64,000 bases of DNA, taken from positions 1,674,001-1,738,000 of the forward strand of contig NZ_LT896716.1 of the NCBI RefSeq assembly GCF_900187405.1, read 5' to 3'. Made by a program: the position numbers and the translations under genes. This DNA comes from Geobacter sp. DSM 9736 (lineage in GTDB: Bacteria; Desulfobacterota; Desulfuromonadia; Geobacterales; Geobacteraceae). Positions 40,544 to 48,368 of the stretch are shown here, one piece after another. Under the pieces are notes generated by a model. It made no database searches. It was not told where the DNA came from and saw nothing but the letters and a program-made list of their open reading frames with translations. How positions within the stretch are numbered: position 1 is the first letter of the stretch; each line of letters starts with the position of its first letter.

Positions 40544-41421
40544 GCAAACTAGTGATAGGGCTCGTACAGCAGGCCTGTTCTGCCGATCGTGATGAAACGG
40601 TGTCACGCACCATCGGCGGCATCCGGAAAGCCGCAGCGGCCGGAGCATCTCTTGTCGTTCTCCAGGAACTGCACACCGGTCCCTATTTCTGCCAGACCGA
40701 AGAAAGCACGGTTTTCGACCTGGCTGAGAGCATCCCGGGCCCCAGCACCGAACTCTTCGGAAGCCTCGCCAGAGAGCTCGGGCTCGTCATAGTCACTTCC
40801 CTTTTCGAGCGCCGTGCGCCAGGCTTGTATCACAACACTGCGGTCGTCCTGGAAAAGGATGGAAGCATAGCCGGCAAATACCGCAAGATGCACATACCAG
40901 ACGACCCTGGATACTATGAGAAGTTCTATTTTACACCCGGTGACCTGGGCTTTGAGCCGATCCGGACATCTGTGGGTGCTCTGGGAGTGCTCGTCTGCTG
41001 GGACCAGTGGTACCCGGAAGCTGCACGCCTCATGACTCTGGCCGGAGCGGAGATGCTGATTTACCCCACCGCTATCGGGTGGGATCCCTCCGACGACCGG
41101 GAAGAACAGACCCGCCAGCTGGAGGCCTGGGTAACCATCCAGAGAAGCCACGCCGTCGCCAACGGCACGCCGGTCGTAAGCGTCAACAGGGTCGGATACG
41201 AAGCTTCTCCCGGCGGTTGCGGCATGGGGCAGAAATTCTGGGGGAACAGTTTCGTGGCGGGGCCTCAAGGGGAGATGATCTCCCGAGGAGGAGAAGAAGA
41301 AGAGGTCGTCATTGCAGAAATCGACCGGCACCGCACGGAAAAGGTCCGGAGGATATGGCCGTTTCTCCGGGACCGGCGGATCGACGCCTATGGCGACATA
41401 GTGAAACGGTACAGGGATTAA
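40540..41421 (+). CDS. aguB: N-carbamoylputrescine amidase
   Basis: 293 residues of the nitrilase superfamily. Glu in VVLQELHTG, Lys in KYRKMHIPDD and Cys in GVLVCWDQWYPEAARL form the catalytic triad; MGQKFWGNSFVAGP is typical of the AguB subgroup. It releases putrescine, CO2 and ammonia from N-carbamoylputrescine. The start is GTG overlapping the aguA stop (GTGA), with AAGGAG 7 bases upstream. Cytoplasmic enzyme of polyamine synthesis. Confidence 0.94.
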   Translation: MSKLVIGLVQQACSADRDETVSRTIGGIRKAAAAGASLVVLQELHTGPYFCQTEESTVFDLAESIPGPSTELFGSLARELGLVIVTSLFERRAPGLYHNTAVVLEKDGSIAGKYRKMHIPDDPGYYEKFYFTPGDLGFEPIRTSVGALGVLVCWDQWYPEAARLMTLAGAEMLIYPTAIGWDPSDDREEQTRQLEAWVTIQRSHAVANGTPVVSVNRVGYEASPGGCGMGQKFWGNSFVAGPQGEMISRGGEEEEVVIAEIDRHRTEKVRRIWPFLRDRRIDAYGDIVKRYRD

Positions 41422-41498
41422 TAAACAGGGAAAGTAAAGGGAGAAGTAGAGAAAATCGCTTTCCTTACCTCCACCTTTACCTCACCAGAGGCACTGTC

Positions 41499-42071
41499 AT
41501 GGCCCTCCAAGAAAAGGAGCTTCTCGAAGCTCTCTCCAGTTCGCGCATTCTCGCGTCCATGATCACACCGGCGGTGCTGATTTCCGCCTGTGGAACTCTT
41601 ATTTTTTCCACATCCGCCCGGCTCGGACGCATCTTCGACAGGGTAAACTCTATGAAGACCGAGGTGGAAGGTGTCCTGGCGGGGAAACTGTCACATGCGG
41701 CAGAGCGTATGGAGTTTCTGAAATCACAGCTGGAGAAGCAGCGGGTACGCGCCGGGCTTATCCAGAAAGCTCTTGCCGCGCTCTATACCGCCACGGCACT
41801 CTTCGTCGCCACAAGCCTGGCCATTGCTTTCAACACCGCCTACGGAAGCCCCGACACGAGCTGGGTCGCCACAGCCATCGCTCTGTCCGGAGGCCTATTC
41901 CTTTTCGCCGCCAGCGCGATCCTCCTGTATGAAAGCAGGCACAACCTGACGTTCATCAATCGGCACCTGGACTTCATCGATTACCTGCAGAAAAACTACT
42001 CTTCGAAATCGGCGGGCGATACAAGTCCTCTCAGTAGTGAGGGGGAGGTTCCTCCTCGTCCGGCGCCCTGA
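41499..42071 (+). CDS. DUF2721 membrane protein
   Basis: 190 residues with three hydrophobic helices: ASMITPAVLISACGTLIFSTSARLGRIFDRV at the start, a central charged stretch (MKTEVEGVLAGK ... KSQLEKQRVRAG), then LAALYTATALFVATSLAIAFN and ATAIALSGGLFLFAASAILLYES. The order SARLGRIxDRVR and ER...L matches DUF2721. Function unknown. Its last 41 bases overlap, tail to tail, the end of the glycogen synthase gene. Confidence 0.8.
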   Translation: MALQEKELLEALSSSRILASMITPAVLISACGTLIFSTSARLGRIFDRVNSMKTEVEGVLAGKLSHAAERMEFLKSQLEKQRVRAGLIQKALAALYTATALFVATSLAIAFNTAYGSPDTSWVATAIALSGGLFLFAASAILLYESRHNLTFINRHLDFIDYLQKNYSSKSAGDTSPLSSEGEVPPRPAP

Positions 42072-43740
42072 CCAGGGACGGAAACATCAGCACCATCTGC
42101 CCCTTCAAAAGGCCGATCTCATTCTGAAGTGCCTCCAGTTGCTGTTGCTGGCGCACCACCACCTCGTTCAACTCCTCAACTGTCCGCTCCTGATGAGTCA
42201 GCTGAATCTCCAGTTCCGTCACACGCTCAGCTACATCTCCGTCGCTTCCCTCCGGAATCGAAGCTCCTCCCCCGCCCTGCTTTCTTCGCACCGCCAGTTC
42301 GTAAAGCTCCCCATACTTCCGGGCCGCCTCCTCCCAGGTGAATCGCTCCGCCATGGCATTGTCGACGAGACGGTCGAACGCGCCACGGCGGTTGTACCAG
42401 GTATCGACAGCCCAACCGATGGTATCGAACAGCGCCCCGGCGTTCAGGTGGTGGAACTTGAATCCGTTACCGGAAAGACTCTGTTCATCGAAATTCTCTA
42501 CGCTGTCATCTAGCCCGCCCGTAGCTCGTACGATGGGGAGCGTTCCGTACCCCATGCTGTACATCTGGCTGAGCCCGCACGGCTCGAACGCTGACGGCAT
42601 TAGGAACAGGTCGCACCCGGCTTCGATCCGATGTGCAAGTGCGTTGTCGTAGCCAATGCGGCACGCAAACTTGTGAGGATAACGCGCTGCGACATCGCCG
42701 AAGAAGAAATGCGCCCACGGCTCCCCTCCCCCCTGCATGACGAACTGCACATCGAGGTCAAGAATCCGATGGATCGCCTCTGCGAGAACATCGATTCCTT
42801 TCTGCTTAACCAACCGCGAAACCATGCCTATCAATGGAACGTCACGCTGCGGCAGCCCCAGTTCCCTCTGCAATTCCAGCTTGCAGACCTTCTTGCCGCT
42901 CAGGTCCTCCCTGGAGTACCTTGCCGGGATGTGTACATCCACCTCAGGGTTCCACTCGCCGTAATCAACTCCGTTGAGGATGCCATGCAGATCGGAACTG
43001 CGTTCTTTCACGACCTCTCCCAGCCCCCAGCCGAACTCCGGGCTCTGGATCTCGCGGGCATATCCGCGGCTCACGGTGTTGAGGAGGGTCGCGTGATAGA
43101 TGCCACCCTTGAGAAGGTTCACCTGACCATCCTTCTCCAGGCCTAGAAAGGTGAAATGTTCCCACCCCACGCCCAGCACATCCATGGCACCTTCATAAAA
43201 AGTCCCCTGGTGCTGCATGTTATGGATCGTAAGTAAGCTCGCTGCGGCGCCGACGTACGGATTCCGGCGGTACGATGTATTGAGGAGCACAGGGATCGCG
43301 GCGGTGTGCCAGTCATGGGCATGGATTACGTCGGGGATGAAATTGATCATCCGGCACAGCTCCAAGGCGCCTTTGCTCAGGAAGATGAAGCGGTTGTCAT
43401 TGTCAAGGTAAGCTTCGTTATTGACTTCGTAAAGGCCGCTGCGGCCGTAGAACCCTTCATGATCCAGAAAGTAAACAGGCACGTCGGTACCCGGTATTCT
43501 CCCTTCATATACCGAGCAGTACATGTCGCCGATTACTCCCATCGGCACAGTCAACACCCCAGGAAGTTGCCTCAGCCCGAACCGATCCCGGTCGACGCAA
43601 TAGTAGCGGGGCATCACCACCCGCACATCGCAGCCCAGGCCTGGAAGATATTTCGGAAGTGCTCCTACAACGTCCGCAAGCCCCCCCTCTTTCGCAAAGG
43701 GAACCGCTTCGGATGCAGCCAGCAGAATATTTAGACCCAT
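42031..43740 (-). CDS. glgA: Glycogen/starch synthase with C-terminal coiled-coil extension
   Basis: 569 residues, family 5 GT-B. LNILLAASEAVPFAKEGGLADV is the ADP-glucose-binding start (Glu replaces the usual Thr/Val of KTGGLADV), HAHDWHTAAIP, TIHNMQHQGTF, NGVDYGEWNP, VSRLVKQKGIDVL and MPSAFEPCGLSQMYSMGYGTLPIVRATGGL all fit. The core ends near residue 485. The remaining 80 residues are an unusual tail: a Gly/Pro linker then a coiled coil (ERVTELEIQLTHQERTVEEL ...). It elongates alpha-1,4-glucan. The tail may drive oligomerisation or granule attachment. ATG at 43740 follows GAGAGGTG. Confidence 0.92.
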   Translation of the reverse strand: MGLNILLAASEAVPFAKEGGLADVVGALPKYLPGLGCDVRVVMPRYYCVDRDRFGLRQLPGVLTVPMGVIGDMYCSVYEGRIPGTDVPVYFLDHEGFYGRSGLYEVNNEAYLDNDNRFIFLSKGALELCRMINFIPDVIHAHDWHTAAIPVLLNTSYRRNPYVGAAASLLTIHNMQHQGTFYEGAMDVLGVGWEHFTFLGLEKDGQVNLLKGGIYHATLLNTVSRGYAREIQSPEFGWGLGEVVKERSSDLHGILNGVDYGEWNPEVDVHIPARYSREDLSGKKVCKLELQRELGLPQRDVPLIGMVSRLVKQKGIDVLAEAIHRILDLDVQFVMQGGGEPWAHFFFGDVAARYPHKFACRIGYDNALAHRIEAGCDLFLMPSAFEPCGLSQMYSMGYGTLPIVRATGGLDDSVENFDEQSLSGNGFKFHHLNAGALFDTIGWAVDTWYNRRGAFDRLVDNAMAERFTWEEAARKYGELYELAVRRKQGGGGASIPEGSDGDVAERVTELEIQLTHQERTVEELNEVVVRQQQQLEALQNEIGLLKGQMVLMFPSLVRAPDEEEPPPHY

Positions 43741-43799
43741 TGCCACCTCTCAACCGAGTGATATTTTCCCAACTCCAGCCCCGAGAACGGGATGAGCGG

Positions 43800-44750
43800 T
43801 CAGACGACCCTGATCATGAACTCGGGACAGGAAGCGGCACAGTATCCGCACAGGATGCAGTCATCCTCATTCACCTTTGCCTTACCCTCAGTGACTTCAA
43901 GAGCATTGTTGGTGCATGCGGGAACGCAGAAACCACAACCCTTGCAGAAACGTTCCATGATGACCAGGCGGCGGCGCCGGCTTTCGAGCTCCTGCCATAC
44001 GGATTCGTCGAGTGACTGCCCCGAGAACAGTGCAACGTTCCCATCGATCTCCTCCTCCGACAGCATCCCGACTGCTACAGCCCGGACCCCCTCAAGTCCC
44101 AGTACATAGCGGAAACTTGCCCTCGCTTCTCCGATCAGATTACCGCCTGCCAACGCCTTCATGGCATAAACACCCTTGCCGGCCAGTGAACACTCGGCAA
44201 TCGCCACGGCCATTTCCTTCGCGCTTCCGTCCAGGATGCCCATTCCGGTGCGGTTTATAAGGGGGTGAATCAGCTCTATCTCCGGAAAACCGGCTGCCTT
44301 TTTGACGGCACAGATGTAATGGGACGAGAGCCCCACATGCCGGATAAGCCCTTGTTCCTTCATGTGCAGAAGCGTTTCCAGCACCTCCGCCCGTTCTGTA
44401 AACGGGTCGGCGATTCGTGCACCATGCAGGAGAACTATGTCCATGCAATCCCGGCCAAGTTCACGCAACGCCTTTTCAACATGAAGCCGTGCGGTCTTCC
44501 CGTCATTTGCGTGTGTCTTGGTCGCGATGCATACGTCGCCCCGGTACCCATTGAGACCGGCCTTGATGTGACCATAGGTATCATACAGCTCGGCGGTGTC
44601 CAGCATGCTGACGCCCGCTTCCAGCGCGTGGCGGATGAGCCTGCCCCCCGCCTCTGGCGCCAGTTGCGCCTGAAGGGGGCCAAGAGGGAGGGTGCCGTAA
44701 ACGAGAGGTGAAATGCGGAGTCCCGTAGCCCCAAGAGTAACCTGCTTCAT
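43800..44750 (-). CDS. Aldo-keto reductase with C-terminal 4Fe-4S ferredoxin domain
   Basis: 316 residues. Aldo-keto reductase barrel with the catalytic set Asp, Tyr, Lys, His in LDTAELYDTYG, ATKTHA and DIVLLHG; the NADPH-binding end is near VRAVAVGMLSEEE. The last 50 residues carry two 4Fe-4S motifs, CKGCGFCVPAC and CILCGYCAASCP. This fusion is common in anaerobes and suggests electron exchange with ferredoxin. The substrate is unknown. It stands alone between convergent and co-oriented neighbours. Confidence 0.88.
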   Translation of the reverse strand: MKQVTLGATGLRISPLVYGTLPLGPLQAQLAPEAGGRLIRHALEAGVSMLDTAELYDTYGHIKAGLNGYRGDVCIATKTHANDGKTARLHVEKALRELGRDCMDIVLLHGARIADPFTERAEVLETLLHMKEQGLIRHVGLSSHYICAVKKAAGFPEIELIHPLINRTGMGILDGSAKEMAVAIAECSLAGKGVYAMKALAGGNLIGEARASFRYVLGLEGVRAVAVGMLSEEEIDGNVALFSGQSLDESVWQELESRRRRLVIMERFCKGCGFCVPACTNNALEVTEGKAKVNEDDCILCGYCAASCPEFMIRVV

Positions 44751-44854
44751 GGTTCTCGCTCCTTATCAGGAAAATGCAGAGCAAGTCTACGGTAACCATT
44801 GGAGTAAATCAAGGAGGGCGTTGGTAACAGGAAGAGGAAATTGCGGGGCCGAAG

Positions 44855-44884
44855 AGAAAAGAGGGGGCAGTATTGCTGCCCCCG
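44855..44884 (-). terminator. Terminator of the small-membrane-protein operon
   Basis: GGGGGCAG / CTGCCCCC, 5-base loop, followed on the minus strand by TCTTTTCTCTTC. It lies about 22 bases after the stop of the 346-residue membrane protein. Confidence 0.7.
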
Positions 44885-44905
44885 TCGGAGTGACCTACAT
44901 GTTTA

Positions 44906-45946
44906 CTATCGCCTCTGGTTTGCTGTCTTTACCGGACCGTTCATCCGTATTGCTGCCGCAAACTCCATCCAGAAAATAAGGTATATGGAAATCATCAGGG
45001 AGAGACCTATGTTGGAATTTTCAGGCCCCATGGCCTTCGCCAGAATCGGGGATGCGAATCCAGCACCTAGGGTTCCGGTAGCACGTTCGAGCAGGTAGAA
45101 GACAGGAAGTGTGAGGGCTGTGCCCGCAATCATAATCGCAATGCCGCGCCCCCTCTTCACCCAGTACTTGGGGGAGAACCCGAACATCCGCATGAAGATC
45201 ACGACGAAGATTATCCATACCGAGTAATCTACCGCGGCATCAGGAAGAGCCAGTTTGTTCTTTACTAGAATGACTTCAAGTACCGTTACTGCCGCCAGTA
45301 GTGTGAACATCCAGGAAAACTTCTCGTTGGCTTGCGTCTGCCAGTTACGGCTGTCGGGTGCTATAGATTCCTGTGCGGAATGGGTATGAGTTCCCAGCGC
45401 CGAAAATAGTATTGCGAACCAGATCCCGGCATTGTGGAACAGCAGCGAAGCATGATTGCCTGCAACGTTGGCAATCCTGGCCATAGGATCCCTGGCAAAG
45501 TCTGCCGCTATGCGCATGAGGAAGAGGTTGACGATGATGGAGCAGGTCATGATTACGGTAATGGTGAAAATACGGCGAGGAAGCAGATAAGGATCAACCC
45601 GGTCCGGGAATCCGAGTATGAAGGCAAACCAGATCAGAAACATTATGAGCGGGATCCCGAAACAGATGCCGTAGACCGAATTCCCGGCAAAGTCACCGTT
45701 CTGGGCATAGATGAGGTAGTTGTTGCTGGGATCGGCATCGGTGTTGGCAGCTTTCACCACGTCCTTAGCCGCCTTCTTCACATGAGGAAGCAGCCCCATG
45801 AAGTACCACCCGTGGTCCCCCTGGGTTGTATCGACAACCCAATACTGGTCCCCCATCATCTCGTCAAGCCCTTGGAAAATGCGCATGGAGAACGTGGCAC
45901 ATAGTGTCACAACTACCAGCAGCAATATGATATTCGAAATTTTCAT
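44906..45946 (-). CDS. Uncharacterised polytopic membrane protein
   Basis: 346 residues with about eight membrane helices. The first (IILLLVVVTLCATFSMRIF) is followed by a soluble loop of about 70 residues (DQYWVVDTTQGDHGWYFMGLL ... NYLIYAQNGDFAGNS) that should be periplasmic, then helices spaced to the C-terminus (for example YGICFGIPLIMFLIWFAFILGF and SLLFHNAGIWFAILFSALGTHTH). Several His residues near helices (HNAGIW, GTHTHSA) could bind haem or metal, but no known motif is recognised. Last gene of a four-gene operon with a sigma-54 promoter. Confidence 0.7.
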   Translation of the reverse strand: MKISNIILLLVVVTLCATFSMRIFQGLDEMMGDQYWVVDTTQGDHGWYFMGLLPHVKKAAKDVVKAANTDADPSNNYLIYAQNGDFAGNSVYGICFGIPLIMFLIWFAFILGFPDRVDPYLLPRRIFTITVIMTCSIIVNLFLMRIAADFARDPMARIANVAGNHASLLFHNAGIWFAILFSALGTHTHSAQESIAPDSRNWQTQANEKFSWMFTLLAAVTVLEVILVKNKLALPDAAVDYSVWIIFVVIFMRMFGFSPKYWVKRGRGIAIMIAGTALTLPVFYLLERATGTLGAGFASPILAKAMGPENSNIGLSLMISIYLIFWMEFAAAIRMNGPVKTANQRR

Positions 45947-46040
45947 CGGCATGGCTCTACCCTCCGTAGACAGGTTGGGGTACTACAGTAGCAAAGGCAA
46001 CTGACCGCCTCTAGCTTTGTGCACAGGGATTAATACCGCT

Positions 46041-46292
46041 CTACTCCTTATGCGTTGTCCAGAACATGGAGACTGCATTGGCAGCAAAAAGACCATACAG
46101 CCACATGGTGTTCCAGGCGGGACCCGACCAGTGACTTCCCCTTCCACCTCCCACAACTCCCGATGCGACGACAATTCCTATCATGGCAGTAAAGGCGACC
46201 ATCGCCACTGCACGGAGAATTGCACTGTTGCGCCAGGTATGCCGCTCCAGCTCCTCTATCCTCGACAGTAGTTCAAGCTCTTTTTCGCTCAT
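46041..46292 (-). CDS. Uncharacterised 83-residue membrane protein
   Basis: An N-terminal amphipathic/coiled segment (MSEKELELLSRIEELERHTW) and two hydrophobic helices (ILRAVAMVAFTAMIGIVVASGVV and NTMWLYGLFAANAVSMFW). The start overlaps the end of the 41-residue gene by 20 bases, which indicates coupling. No family is recognised. It lies about 95 bases before the large membrane protein gene of the same operon. Confidence 0.65.
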   Translation of the reverse strand: MSEKELELLSRIEELERHTWRNSAILRAVAMVAFTAMIGIVVASGVVGGGRGSHWSGPAWNTMWLYGLFAANAVSMFWTTHKE

Positions 46293-46398
46293 CTCTCTTC
46301 TCCTTTACCAATGAAATAAAAACGAAAACGGTTGCGGTAACCAGTGCAGACGAAACAAACAAGGTATCGTTGAGATGCAGAGTCAAGTTGTAGATCAT
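46273..46398 (-). CDS. 41-residue single-pass membrane protein
   Basis: Too short for routine calling but supported by GGAGG 5 bases before the ATG and by its place, 11 bases after the cysteine-rich gene and overlapping the next gene. The product has one helix (LFVSSALVTATVFVFISLV) and a basic tail KEKRDERKRA, so it would sit with its C-terminus in the cytoplasm. Function unknown; it may be a small subunit of a complex with the two other membrane proteins. Confidence 0.6.
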   Translation of the reverse strand: MIYNLTLHLNDTLFVSSALVTATVFVFISLVKEKRDERKRA

Positions 46399-46409
46399 GA
46401 CGGCCTCCG

Positions 46410-46604
46410 TTAGATTTTCACCATATCGAGCAACCCGGCAGGGAACCGGTCCGACAATTCCTGGTATTTGAGACATTCCTTGTAGCGGCAGCTGCAGTAG
46501 CGGATGATCATGTTAACATCATGAGGAGAGATGTATCCGCAGCCGACATCGCAGTAGTCGTCGTCTTTCCCGTAGAAGGGGCAAACTTTTTTATCTGCTG
46601 CCAT
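46410..46604 (-). CDS. 64-residue cysteine-rich protein
   Basis: MAADKKVCPFYGKDDDYCDV then GCGYISPHD and YCSCRYKECLKYQEL: seven cysteines in a compact order that could hold a metal or an iron-sulphur cluster. No family name is known to me. ATG at 46604 follows GAGGT; an in-frame ATG six codons earlier has no ribosome site. It is the first gene of the operon and lies about 70 bases from the predicted sigma-54 start site. Confidence 0.65.
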   Translation of the reverse strand: MAADKKVCPFYGKDDDYCDVGCGYISPHDVNMIIRYCSCRYKECLKYQELSDRFPAGLLDMVKI

Positions 46605-46682
46605 AAAGACCTCACACCCCATCAAGCCGCGTCGAAGTTTCTTTTCCTTTTCTTCCTCACCTAAGCGGTTGTTTACAGTAAA

Positions 46683-46699
46683 AGCAACCACCATACCAA
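46683..46699 (-). promoter_or_regulatory. Sigma-54 promoter of the small-membrane-protein operon
   Basis: Minus strand TTGGTATGGTGGTTGCT: GG and GC are ten bases apart and 15 of 17 positions fit YTGGCACGRNNNTTGCW. It sits 79-95 bases before the first ATG. Confidence 0.75.
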
Positions 46700-46782
46700 C
46701 AGAAAACTTTCAGAGAAAATATAACGATTTCGGTGGCTTGCAAAAGCAGGTTTTGTATAAAGACTGCATTTGAGGCGGGTTG

Positions 46783-46802
46783 GTTTTGCAGTTATGCAAA
46801 AC
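46783..46802. promoter_or_regulatory. Upstream activator-type palindrome, copy 1
   Basis: GTTTTGCA-N4-TGCAAAAC, a perfect 8-bp-arm inverted repeat about 120 bp upstream of the sigma-54 start site, the usual distance for an enhancer-binding protein. An imperfect half-related copy, TTGCAAAA-N5-TTTTGTA, lies at 46739-46758. Confidence 0.65.
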
Positions 46803-46910
46803 TGGACCTCCTTTAACCCAGCCACTTTCCAATTAACGGGGCGCGCATCGGCAGTTAAAGCAAAAAAGAAGTGATTTCGAGATATTACGTGCAGGAGAAC
46901 AATAAGAAGA

Positions 46911-46936
46911 CCCCCCTCGCAAGGATGCGAGGGGAA
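46911..46936 (-). terminator. Terminator of the sigma-54 regulator gene
   Basis: CCCCTCGC / GCGAGGGG, 6-base loop, followed on the minus strand by GGTCTTCTTATT, about 47 bases after the regulator stop. Confidence 0.65.
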
Positions 46937-46946
46937 AAGAAGGGCA

Positions 46947-46962
46947 TTTGCAAGAATGCAAA
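46947..46962. promoter_or_regulatory. Upstream activator-type palindrome, copy 2
   Basis: TTTGCA-N4-TGCAAA between the regulator stop and its terminator, 155 bp further upstream of the sigma-54 promoter than copy 1. Confidence 0.5.
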
Positions 46963-46982
46963 ATGTGAATAGCTTCAGAAGA

Positions 46983-48368
46983 TCAGGAAAAATCCTCCCG
47001 GCGGATGTTATATTTCTTCATCTTGCGGTATATGGTAGCCATATTCATTCCAGCTTCGCGGGCGGCCGCATCGATGTTGCCTCGATTCTTCCGCAGGAGC
47101 CCTTTGAGGTAATCAACCTCGAAACGGGAAAGTGCACGGGCATACTCCCCCTCTTCACCCTCCGCATCGTGTAGCGGAACGTTGTCGGCCTGAACTTCTA
47201 TGAACTGGGAAAGGACCGGAAGCGTTATGTAATCGCTCCCTTCCATGGCCACCGAAGCCTCCACAACGTTCCTCAGCTGCCTGATGTTGCCGGGCCAGGG
47301 ATAGCAGCATGCTGCATCCATGGCCTCCGGCGCCAGGCCTTTTATCGCAGTTCCGAACTTCTTGTTCTGCAACGTTATGAAGTGGGCCGCGAGTAAAGGA
47401 ATGTCAGCTTGGCGTTCCCGCAGCGGAGGAAGGTGTATGTTGACGACGTTGAGCCTGTAATAGAGGTCTTCCCTGAAGGTGCCCGTCTTCACCGTTGCCT
47501 TCAGGTCGGAGTTGGTGGCAGAAAGGATGCGGACATCGACGCGGGTGGGGGTTGTTTCACCGATGCGGAGAAATTCCTGCTCCTGCAGAAAACGGAGAAG
47601 GGTCTTCTGGACATTCATGGGGAGGTTGCCGACCTCGTCGAGAAAGAGTGTCCCGCCATCGGCAGCCTCCAGAAGGCCCTGGCGGTTTTCCAGTGCACCG
47701 GTAAAAGCCCCTTTCTTGTAGCCGAAAAGCTCACTCTCAAGAATCGATTCAGGGAGGGCTCCGCAATTGATCGCAATGAATTTCTTGTCTCTGCGAAGCG
47801 AGTTGTAGTGAATGGCCTGAGCTATAAGCTCCTTTCCCGTCCCCGACTCCCCGGTGATAAGTACCGACGTATCACGAATCGCTATCTTCTCCACACGCTC
47901 CAGTACCGACTTGAGCCCTTCGGATGCACCGATGATATTCTCGAACCTGAATTTACCGACTAGCTCCTCCCGCAGTTCGCGGTTCTCCTCGAGAAGCTGC
48001 GTGTGCTGCAGCGCGTTCTTAACCCTGTAGAGGAGCTCTTCCGGCTCGAAGGGCTTTGTAAGCATATCGTAGGCGCCTTTGCGCAGCGCCTGAATCGACA
48101 TTTCCACCGTTGCATAGGCGGTAATCATAATGACGGGAATATTGGGGTCCTTCATCTTGACCCTCTGGAGTACTTCCAGTCCGTCCATCCCCGGCATCTT
48201 GATGTCGGTCACCACGAGATCCCACTGCCCCGGAGTGAATTCCTCCACTGCTTCAAACGATCTGATAAAGGCTTTGACGGCGTAGCCGTGGTCGAGAAGG
48301 ACCGCCTCCATCATACGGCAGAGGCCTTCCTCGTTGTCGATCAGCATTATCCGTTTCTTGTTGCTCAT
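46983..48368 (-). CDS. NtrC-family sigma-54-dependent response regulator
   Basis: 461 residues. Receiver domain (1-120) with Asp55 in LVVTDIKMPG, Thr83 and Lys105; AAA+ domain with Walker A GESGTGKE (173-180), the sigma-54 contact loop GAFTGA (220-225), Walker B GGTLFLDEVG and the sensor-II region YPWPGNIRQLRN; a C-terminal Fis-type helix-turn-helix (GNIDAAAREAGMNMATIYRKMKKY). All motifs for phosphorylation-controlled activation of sigma-54 promoters are intact. The start overlaps the stop of the kinase gene by 4 bases, so they are a pair. Predicted targets are the TTTGCA-N4-TGCAAA palindromes beside it. Confidence 0.94.
   Translation of the reverse strand: MSNKKRIMLIDNEEGLCRMMEAVLLDHGYAVKAFIRSFEAVEEFTPGQWDLVVTDIKMPGMDGLEVLQRVKMKDPNIPVIMITAYATVEMSIQALRKGAYDMLTKPFEPEELLYRVKNALQHTQLLEENRELREELVGKFRFENIIGASEGLKSVLERVEKIAIRDTSVLITGESGTGKELIAQAIHYNSLRRDKKFIAINCGALPESILESELFGYKKGAFTGALENRQGLLEAADGGTLFLDEVGNLPMNVQKTLLRFLQEQEFLRIGETTPTRVDVRILSATNSDLKATVKTGTFREDLYYRLNVVNIHLPPLRERQADIPLLAAHFITLQNKKFGTAIKGLAPEAMDAACCYPWPGNIRQLRNVVEASVAMEGSDYITLPVLSQFIEVQADNVPLHDAEGEEGEYARALSRFEVDYLKGLLRKNRGNIDAAAREAGMNMATIYRKMKKYNIRREDFS

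Noticed and set aside
41435-41480. GTAAAGG / CCTTTAC arms after aguB
   Set aside because: Stem is short, loop is long and no T-run follows; not enough for a terminator call.
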